Of a stretch of DNA of 5,519 nt, positions 1 to 4,224 are shown in pieces (within the stretch, counting starts at the first letter, position 1; each line of letters opens with the position of its first letter). This DNA comes from Caryophanales bacterium (GTDB lineage: Bacteria > Bacillota_I > Bacilli_A > RFN20 > JAISJY01), in contig JAISJY010000041.1 in the NCBI GenBank assembly GCA_031261365.1, positions 1 through 5,519 on the forward strand, in the 5' to 3' direction. The notes under the pieces are model-generated. The model did no database searches, had not been told where the DNA came from, and worked only from the letters and a program-made list of their open reading frames with translations. Made by a program: the position numbers and the translations under genes.

Positions 1-8
1 TTTTTCAT

Positions 9-31
9 TGTAGTTATAATTATACACTACA
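9..31. repeat. Inverted repeat over the -10 box, possible operator
   Basis: On the plus strand TGTAGT (9-14) and its exact reverse complement ACTACA (26-31) flank the perfect palindrome TATAATTATA (15-24) plus one extra base, C25. The dyad covers the -10 hexamer of the leftward promoter at 19-47. A repressor dimer bound here would block RNA polymerase, so an operator is a reasonable inference. The arms do not fit a regulator consensus that I can name with confidence. The AT-rich core could also be nothing more than a promoter -10 region that happens to be palindromic. Confidence 0.4.
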
Positions 32-47
32 TATCTTTATGTTACAA
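19..47 (-). promoter_or_regulatory. Sigma-A-type promoter reading leftwards out of the window
   Basis: On the minus strand a -35-like TTGTAA (47-42) is separated by exactly 17 nt from a perfect -10 TATAAT (24-19). The expected start of transcription is near position 12. It lies downstream of the rplQ terminator, so it would begin a new transcription unit whose gene is off the left edge. There is no TGn extended -10. The only ATG before the edge (8-6) has no ribosome binding site and would be almost leaderless, so I do not call it a start. Confidence 0.65.
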
Positions 48-139
48 CTTAAAAATTATCTTTTTTTATGGTTTTTATTTGTTTTCTCCTTATTTATCTA
101 TTTCTTGCAATTGCCCTATTCAAAAACTAATCCTCAAAC

Positions 140-169
140 AAAAAAGAACCATTATTTCAGGTTCTCTTT
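140..169 (-). terminator. Intrinsic terminator closing the operon after rplQ
   Basis: On the minus strand the arm AAAGAGAACC (169-160) pairs with GGTTCTTTTT (150-141) across a 9-nt loop (159-151). This gives about ten pairs with one G-T wobble. The 3' arm runs into a T-tract (145-140). It starts 12 nt after the rplQ stop codon, where a Rho-independent terminator is expected. The stem is short in G+C, as is usual in AT-rich genomes, so termination may be incomplete. On the plus strand the hairpin is followed only by a broken T-run, so it probably works in one direction. Confidence 0.85.
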
Positions 170-181
170 AATTTCTTTTAT

Positions 182-577
182 CTAAGCAACAAACTCAACC
201 AAAGCCATAGGAGCATTATCACCCCTTCTATTTTCTAATCTAAGAATTCTAGTATAACCACCATTTCTAGTTTGATACTTAGGTCCTATTTCAGAAAACA
301 ATTTCTGTAAAGCTGTTGTTGTTTCTGTTTCATCTAAATAAACATCTCTAACATAACTAGCCGCTAATCGCCTAGCATGTAAGTCGCCTCTTTTTGCTAA
401 AGTTACTAAATGGTCAGCAACACTAACTAATTGATGAGCAACCTTATTAGTTACACTCACTTTATTATGAACAATAAGAGCAGTAGCTACATTTCTCAAC
501 ATTGATTTATCTTTGCTAGTTGTATAACCCGCTTTAAACTTAACACCAACTTTACCATGCATATTTTTTCTTGACAT
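182..577 (-). CDS. rplQ: 50S ribosomal protein L17
   Basis: L17 is a component of the large ribosomal subunit, placed near the exit-tunnel side and needed for assembly. The 131-residue product carries the family signatures: TSKDKSMLRNVATALI (about 20-35), LAKRGDLHARR (60-70), ALQKLFSEI (89-97), GGYTRILRLENRRGDNAPMA (106-125). The N-terminus is about ten residues longer than in Bacillus-type L17. There the conserved G-R-T-S block begins near residue 7; here its equivalent G-Y-T-T starts at 17. The ATG at 577 is preferred because AGGAG (588-584) lies 6 nt upstream. The next methionine, residue 6, has no such site. The gene follows rpoA after 9 nt, ends in TAG and is followed by a terminator, so it is the last gene of the operon. 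Function is certain; only the extension is unusual. Confidence 0.97.
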   Translation of the reverse strand: MSRKNMHGKVGVKFKAGYTTSKDKSMLRNVATALIVHNKVSVTNKVAHQLVSVADHLVTLAKRGDLHARRLAASYVRDVYLDETETTTALQKLFSEIGPKYQTRNGGYTRILRLENRRGDNAPMALVEFVA

Positions 578-583
578 ATTAAA

Positions 584-589
584 CTCCTA
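584..589 (-). promoter_or_regulatory. rplQ ribosome binding site fused to the rpoA stop codon
   Basis: The rpoA stop TAG (589-587) is part of TAGGAG, so the Shine-Dalgarno AGGAG (588-584) overlaps the stop. The spacing to the rplQ ATG at 577 is 6 nt. A terminating ribosome covers the site, which favours coupled translation of rpoA and rplQ. Confidence 0.85.
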
Positions 590-1567
590 TTCAAATGTTT
601 TGAAGTTCAAATTAAGAAGTAATAAAACCTTCTTTATTTCTTGTAAAGATTTCTTACCTAAATTCTTATACTTCATCATTTCTTCTTCTGTCTTATTTCT
701 TAATTGACCAACTGTTTCAATATGTGCTCTCTTTAAACAATTTCTGCTTCTTTGAGACAATTCTAAGTTATCAATTGACATATTCTCAAATCTATCAACT
801 GTTTCTGGAGTAGAAGTTGTAAATAACTCTTGATCTCTAACATCTTTACTACCTGTTAAGAAAATATCTAAATGAGAAATCAATATTTTACTAGCAGATT
901 CTAAAGCCTCTGATGGAGTTAAAGCTCCATTTGTCTTAACAGTTAAAAATAAAGTTTCATAAGAAATATCTTCTCCAACCCGTTTACCTTCATAATTAAA
1001 CGCTGCTAATTTAATTGGTGAATAATTACAATCCGTTGCAATATAATCACTAGGATAATTAGCTTTTCTGTTTTCTTCAGCTGTCAAATAACCTCTGCCA
1101 GAATTAACTAATAATCTCATAACAAGCGAAGCACCTTCCGCCACTGTACAAATATAAGTATCTTTACTAATAACAGTAACCTCGCCTGGTGTTCTAATAG
1201 ATTCACCTGTCACAACTTCTGGACCAACAACCTCAATAAATAATTCAGTTCTCTCTAAATCAGTTAATTTATCATTTCTAACAATAACTAAATCTTTTAA
1301 ATTAAGAATAATTTGAGTAACATCCTCACTTACCCCTTTAATTGCAGAAAACTCATGATGAACTTCATGTTTCTTACCTTCAAAAGCACTTTCTATTTTA
1401 ACTGCAATAACAGAAGCACCAGGTAAAGAAGACAATAAAACTCTTCTCAAGGCATTCCCTAAAGTATTAGCAAACCCTCTCTCTAACGGTGAAATTGAAT
1501 AAGTAGACTCTGTTTGATTATTATTAGCCGATTCTAACTTGAACTCTGGTTTTTCAAATGGTATCAT
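587..1567 (-). CDS. rpoA: DNA-directed RNA polymerase subunit alpha
   Basis: The alpha subunit dimerises to nucleate assembly of RNA polymerase, and its C-terminal domain contacts upstream promoter DNA and activators. The 326-residue product has both domains. The N-terminal domain (about 1-235) contains LERGFANTLGNALRRVLLSSLPG-type residues at 28-50, including the Arg pair at 41-42, the HEFSAIKGVSEDV block from 71 and the NSGRGY turn at 155-160. A variable linker follows (about 236-262). The C-terminal domain (about 263-320) has RSRNCLKRA (273-281), where Arg273 matches the DNA-contacting Arg265 of E. coli, and NLGKKS (302-307). Compared with E. coli and Bacillus alpha there are about eight extra residues just before HEF, around 62-70. 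AAGGAG (1581-1576) sits 8 nt before the ATG. The gene lies 14 nt after rpsK with no rpsD between them, as in Bacillota. It ends in TAG. Confidence 0.98.
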   Translation of the reverse strand: MIPFEKPEFKLESANNNQTESTYSISPLERGFANTLGNALRRVLLSSLPGASVIAVKIESAFEGKKHEVHHEFSAIKGVSEDVTQIILNLKDLVIVRNDKLTDLERTELFIEVVGPEVVTGESIRTPGEVTVISKDTYICTVAEGASLVMRLLVNSGRGYLTAEENRKANYPSDYIATDCNYSPIKLAAFNYEGKRVGEDISYETLFLTVKTNGALTPSEALESASKILISHLDIFLTGSKDVRDQELFTTSTPETVDRFENMSIDNLELSQRSRNCLKRAHIETVGQLRNKTEEEMMKYKNLGKKSLQEIKKVLLLLNLNFKTFE

Positions 1568-1581
1568 TATTTTTCTCTCCT

Positions 1582-1983
1582 TTATTTTCTTGGCTTCTTA
1601 GGTGGACGGCAACCATTATGTGGTATTGGAGTAACATCGGCAATGGCTTTAATATTAACTAAATCAACCAAAGCTCTAATTGCTTGTTCTCTACCATGTC
1701 CAGCACCTTTAACATTTACTTCTACATCTTTTATACCATAATCTAAAGCTGCTCTAACTGCTTTATCAGCTGCTAAACTAGCTGCATATGGTGTACCTTT
1801 TTTACTACCTTTAAAGCCTAATGCTCCAGCACTTGACCAAGATAATACATTGCCATAATCATCACTAACCGTAACTATAGTATTGTTATATGAAGCGTGA
1901 ATATGGACAATACCACTGGTAATTAACTTTTTAGCTTTCTTTTTTCTATCAGCTGTTGAAGCTTTCTTGACTACTTTTGCCAT
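1582..1983 (-). CDS. rpsK: 30S ribosomal protein S11
   Basis: S11 is in the platform of the small subunit, next to the mRNA exit and E site. The 133-residue product begins with a basic tail (about 1-20) and then follows the family: SGIVHIHASYNNTIVTV (23-39), SAGALGFKGS (51-60), TPYAASLAADKA (64-75), and the C-terminal TPIPHNGCRPPKK (118-130). Two parts of the usual signature are altered. The motif normally written GPGxGRE reads GAGHGRE (93-99). The normally conserved AAG stretch after AIRAL is replaced by DLV, and that segment (about 106-114) is one residue shorter than in E. coli. The reading frame is intact on both sides, so this is divergence and not a frameshift. The ATG at 1983 has GGAGG immediately after the rpsM stop. 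It stands between rpsM and rpoA in the usual alpha-operon order. Confidence 0.97.
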   Translation of the reverse strand: MAKVVKKASTADRKKKAKKLITSGIVHIHASYNNTIVTVSDDYGNVLSWSSAGALGFKGSKKGTPYAASLAADKAVRAALDYGIKDVEVNVKGAGHGREQAIRALVDLVNIKAIADVTPIPHNGCRPPKKPRK

Positions 1984-1987
1984 ATTC

Positions 1988-1995
1988 CCTCCTTA
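1988..1995 (-). promoter_or_regulatory. rpsK ribosome binding site fused to the rpsM stop codon
   Basis: The rpsM stop TAA (1995-1993) continues directly into GGAGG, giving TAAGGAGG. The Shine-Dalgarno shares the last two bases of the stop. Only four bases (1987-1984) separate GGAGG from the rpsK ATG, a tight spacing. The arrangement favours reinitiation by the ribosome that has just finished S13. Confidence 0.85.
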
Positions 1996-2367
1996 TTTAA
2001 CTGCTTGCTTTTTATTAGCAATAGTCTTTCTAGGACCTTTACAAGTTCTAGCATTTGTTTTTGTCTTTTGACCTCTACTAGGTAAACCAGCTCTAAGTCT
2101 TCTACCTCTATATGAGCCAATATCCATTAGTCTTTTCTTATTCATACCAACTTCACGCCGAAGATCTTCCTCAATTTTATAATTTGCTAATTCATTTCTA
2201 ATCGCTGTTAATTGAGCATCTGTTAAGTTCTTTGTTCTAATATCTTCAGAAATATCTAACTTCTTTAAAACTTCACTAGCTAAAGAAGAACCAATTCCAT
2301 AAATATATGTTAATGAAATAACAATTCTCTTCTCATCTGGTACATTTGTTCCGTATAATCTTGCCAT
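1993..2367 (-). CDS. rpsM: 30S ribosomal protein S13
   Basis: S13 sits in the head of the small subunit and forms intersubunit bridges to the large subunit; its basic tail reaches toward the tRNA sites. The 124-residue product is of normal length. It shows the N-terminal MARLYGTNVP, the helix-turn block EKRIVISLTYIYGIG (12-26), DLRREV (68-73), RLMDIGSYRGRR (79-90), and the tail RAGLPSRGQKTKTNART (92-108) followed by KGPRKTIANKK. AGGAGG (2383-2378) lies 10 nt upstream of the ATG, and the gap to rpmJ is 21 nt. No space exists for a separate leader RNA before this gene, so any autoregulation by a structured mRNA leader of the E. coli alpha-operon type would have to use coding sequence. Confidence 0.98.
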   Translation of the reverse strand: MARLYGTNVPDEKRIVISLTYIYGIGSSLASEVLKKLDISEDIRTKNLTDAQLTAIRNELANYKIEEDLRREVGMNKKRLMDIGSYRGRRLRAGLPSRGQKTKTNARTCKGPRKTIANKKQAVK

Positions 2368-2388
2368 ATTATTTTATCCTCCTATGGA

Positions 2389-2502
2389 CTAACCTTGTCT
2401 TTGTTTATGTTTAGGGTTTTCACAAATAACCATTACACGGCCATTTCTTTTAATAACCTTACACTTATCACAAATAGGTTTTACTGAGGGTCTAACTTTC
2501 AT
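2389..2502 (-). CDS. rpmJ: 50S ribosomal protein L36, zinc-binding type
   Basis: This 37-residue gene is easily missed because of its size. Translating 2502 to 2389 on the minus strand gives a product starting MKVRPSVKPICDKCK and ending ENPKHKQRQG, followed by TAG. It is a full-length L36, a small protein of the large subunit. The zinc ribbon is complete: Cys11, Cys14, Cys27 and His32. It is therefore the zinc-binding form and not the cysteine-free paralogue made under zinc limitation in some bacteria. It lies 21 nt after infA and 21 nt before rpsM, exactly where L36 is found in Bacillota. The start at 2502 is chosen by its ribosome binding site, described separately. Confidence 0.97.
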   Translation of the reverse strand: MKVRPSVKPICDKCKVIKRNGRVMVICENPKHKQRQG

Positions 2503-2511
2503 AATTCATTT

Positions 2512-2516
2512 CCTCC
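2512..2516 (-). promoter_or_regulatory. rpmJ ribosome binding site, decides between two ATGs
   Basis: GGAGG (2516-2512) precedes two ATG triplets. The first (2509-2507) is only 2 nt away and opens a five-codon frame that ends at TAG. The second (2502-2500) is 9 nt away and opens L36. Spacing and product both support 2502. Confidence 0.85.
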
Positions 2517-2523
2517 CTTGAAT

Positions 2524-2784
2524 TTATTTTCTTTTTATGCCATCTTGTTGTTGGACTGGCTTAATTGTATTATATCTCTTAACAATACGACCTTGTTCAA
2601 AGTCATACGGAGACATCTCCACGGCAACCTTATCACCTAGTAAAACACGAATCGAATTTTTTCGCATTTTACCAGAAAGATGGGCAAGGATTGTCTGTCC
2701 ATTTTGCAGTTTAATTCTAAATTTGCAATCTCTTAATAATTCGACCACATCACCATCTAGTTCAAAATGATCATCTTTTGACAT
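2524..2784 (-). CDS. infA: Translation initiation factor IF-1
   Basis: IF-1 binds the A site of the small subunit and works with IF-2 and IF-3 to set up initiation. The product is a single S1-type OB fold: ELDGDVVELL (8-17), CKFRIKLQNGQTILAHLSGKMRK-type strand and loop residues (20-42), IRVLLGDKVAVEMSPYD (45-61), GRIVKRY (65-71). Bacterial IF-1 normally stops at about residue 72. Here a further 14 or so residues (73-86, TIKPVQQQDGIKRK) follow, rich in Gln and Lys, before TAA. The ATG at 2784 has AAGGAG (2796-2791) with 6-nt spacing, and the site overlaps the map stop. The position between map and rpmJ is canonical. The Bacillus ybzG-type small gene seen between map and infA in some species is absent: the gap is only 10 nt. 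Confidence 0.97.
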   Translation of the reverse strand: MSKDDHFELDGDVVELLRDCKFRIKLQNGQTILAHLSGKMRKNSIRVLLGDKVAVEMSPYDFEQGRIVKRYNTIKPVQQQDGIKRK

Positions 2785-2790
2785 TTACTA

Positions 2791-2797
2791 CTCCTTA
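2791..2797 (-). promoter_or_regulatory. infA ribosome binding site fused to the map stop codon
   Basis: The map stop TAA (2797-2795) runs into GGAG to form TAAGGAG. The Shine-Dalgarno AAGGAG (2796-2791) therefore shares two bases with the stop codon and stands 6 nt before the infA ATG. This is the same design as at secY/adk and rpsM/rpsK. Confidence 0.85.
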
Positions 2798-3565
2798 TAA
2801 TTGGGTTAATATTTCATAACCATCCTGGGTAATCAGGATTGTATTCTCATGATGGGCATTTAATTTTCCATCCTTTGACCGAACTGTCCACTTATTACTA
2901 GCAATCTTAATTTGAGGATTTCCTGTCATAATCATTGGTTCAATAGCAATAGTCATACCAGCCTTTAAAATTAAGTTATCAGTTGGTCTGCCATAATTTG
3001 CTACATTAGGGTCTTCATGTAAATGAGTACCAATGCCATGTCCTGTAAACTCTTTGGTAACAGTGTACCCGTAAATATTCGCACACTTTTCAATGCTGTA
3101 ACCTATTTCTTTAAGTTTTACACCATCTTTGACAATTTCCAAAGCACTTTCTAAACACTTTTTTGTTGCTTCAATTAATCTTTCAGCTTGAGGACTTATC
3201 TTTCCAACCGGGAAAGTTCGAGCCGCATCACCATGATAATGATTATGAATAACCCCAACATCAATTGAGATAATGTCACCTTCTTTTAAAACCCTACCAC
3301 TAGGAATACCATGAATTAATTCATCATTTACCGAAGCACAAATACTACCCGGGAAACCTTTAATTCCTCTGCTAGTATCAGCTCCATATCCTAGAAAAGA
3401 AGCAACACCACCATTTTCAAAAATAATCTTTTCTGCTAGTTCATCTAACTGCTTAGTTGTAACACCAGGAGCAACAGCTTTTCCAACTTGGTCAAGGACT
3501 AAAGCAGTTATTCGCCCTGCTTCTCTCATCTTGACTATTTCTCTCTCACTCTTGATAGTGATCAT
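2795..3565 (-). CDS. map: Methionine aminopeptidase, type I
   Basis: This enzyme removes the initiator methionine from new proteins when the second residue is small. The 256-residue product is a full-length pita-bread-fold type Ia enzyme. All five metal ligands are visible: Asp102 (ISIDVG), Asp113 (GDAARTF), His176 (FTGHGIG), Glu209 (IEPM) and Glu240 (HHENT). His85 (ELIHGIPS) and His183 (HLHEDP) match the substrate-site histidines of the E. coli enzyme. There is no N-terminal zinc-finger extension. The ATG at 3565 overlaps the adk stop in an ATGA junction, and GGAG lies inside adk 8 nt upstream. Placement between adk and infA is typical for Bacillota, where it is co-made with the ribosome that supplies its substrates. 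Nothing is missing. Confidence 0.98.
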   Translation of the reverse strand: MITIKSEREIVKMREAGRITALVLDQVGKAVAPGVTTKQLDELAEKIIFENGGVASFLGYGADTSRGIKGFPGSICASVNDELIHGIPSGRVLKEGDIISIDVGVIHNHYHGDAARTFPVGKISPQAERLIEATKKCLESALEIVKDGVKLKEIGYSIEKCANIYGYTVTKEFTGHGIGTHLHEDPNVANYGRPTDNLILKAGMTIAIEPMIMTGNPQIKIASNKWTVRSKDGKLNAHHENTILITQDGYEILTQL

Positions 3566-4212
3566 TTGTATTTCTCCAAAAGGCTATTAACCTCTTCTAG
3601 CAATACTTCTGAATCTAATTCTGCATCTAGTTCAATTAAGTTACCTTTCATCTTATAATAATCAACCATCGGTTCAGTTAAACGATAATACTCATTTAAT
3701 CTAATTTTAACACTCTCCAATTGATCATCTTTTCTAATAACTAAATTAGCCCCACAAACATCACAGACCCCTTCCACTTTTGAAGGGTGATTTCTGGTGT
3801 GATAAATAGCCCCACATTTAGAACATATTTGTCTTCCTGTAAGTCTTCTATAAACCACTTCATCATCTTTAACATACAAATTAAGAATAACTTGTAGAGG
3901 ACGACCTAACTTTGTTGTTAACTCATCCAACATCATAGCTTGATTAACTGTTCGAGGAAAACCATCTAATAAGTAGTTTTCATTCTCTGGAGCTTCCAGC
4001 ATTTTACTTGCTACCCGCATTGTTACAGAATCTGGAACTAGAAGTCCAGACTCCATATAATGCTTTATTTCTTTTCCTAAATCAGTATTATCAGCAACTT
4101 CCTTCCGAAAATAAGCACCCGTTGAAAGATATGGAATATGATGCTTTTCTAGTATTAATGAAGCTAAAGAACCTTTACCTGCACCTGGACACCCTAATAG
4201 CACTATTCTCAT
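3562..4212 (-). CDS. adk: Adenylate kinase, long form with zinc LID
   Basis: It catalyses ATP + AMP to 2 ADP in the cytoplasm. The 216-residue product has the P-loop GCPGAGKGS (7-15), the AMP-binding region STGAYFRKE (30-38), the Asp-containing DGFPR (83-87), and the long LID (about 122-160). The LID holds Cys130, Cys133, Cys150 and Cys153, the structural zinc site common in Gram-positive Adk. RKDD (160-163) and the final helix YYRLTEPMVDYY (175-186) are present. Two otherwise well-kept sites differ: the usual STGD reads STGA (Ala33), and the P-loop ends in Ser-Leu instead of the usual Thr-Gln. The catalytic Lys13 and Arg123/127 region remain, so activity is likely. The start at 4212 has a strong ribosome binding site. 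The stop is TGA inside an ATGA overlap with map. Confidence 0.97.
   Translation of the reverse strand: MRIVLLGCPGAGKGSLASLILEKHHIPYLSTGAYFRKEVADNTDLGKEIKHYMESGLLVPDSVTMRVASKMLEAPENENYLLDGFPRTVNQAMMLDELTTKLGRPLQVILNLYVKDDEVVYRRLTGRQICSKCGAIYHTRNHPSKVEGVCDVCGANLVIRKDDQLESVKIRLNEYYRLTEPMVDYYKMKGNLIELDAELDSEVLLEEVNSLLEKYK
3574..3577 (-). promoter_or_regulatory. map ribosome binding site inside adk
   Basis: GGAG (3577-3574) lies within the last codons of adk, 8 nt before the map ATG at 3565. With the ATGA stop-start overlap (3565-3562) this ties map translation to adk and confirms the map start. Confidence 0.75.
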
Positions 4213-4216
4213 AAAA

Positions 4217-4224
4217 CCTCCTTA
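4217..4224 (-). promoter_or_regulatory. adk ribosome binding site fused to the secY stop codon
   Basis: The secY stop TAA (4224-4222) continues as GGAGG, giving TAAGGAGG, an almost complete anti-Shine-Dalgarno match. Only TTTT (4216-4213) separates it from the adk ATG. The stop and binding site share two bases. Confidence 0.85.

Noticed and set aside
6..8. ATG followed by A-rich codons at the left edge on the minus strand
   Set aside because: There is no ribosome binding site, and it falls within a few bases of the predicted transcription start. Too little sequence remains to support a gene.
86..91. Shine-Dalgarno-like AAGGAG on the minus strand in the intergenic region
   Set aside because: No ATG, GTG or TTG follows at a usable distance, and it lies upstream of the leftward promoter.
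118..123. TTGAAT on the minus strand as a possible second -35 box
   Set aside because: The hexamer at 17-nt spacing (TAGATA) matches the -10 consensus at only half the positions, so I do not call a promoter.
2537..2770. Plus-strand open frame of 77 codons opposite infA
   Set aside because: It lies entirely antisense to a clear IF-1 gene, has no ribosome binding site or recognisable product, and is a shadow of the infA codons.
2822..2839. Perfect 6-bp inverted repeat ATCCTG/CAGGAT near the 3' end of map
   Set aside because: It has a 6-nt loop and no T-tract on the minus strand. It lies in coding sequence about 25 nt before the stop and needs no explanation beyond chance.
3769..3787. Inverted repeat CCCTTC/GAAGGG in the adk LID
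   Set aside because: It is a short stem in coding sequence between the two cysteine pairs with no T-tract after it. The protein sequence explains it.
4008..4214. Plus-strand open frame of 68 codons opposite the start of adk
   Set aside because: It mirrors the coding sequence of adk and resembles no known protein. It is best explained as a shadow frame.
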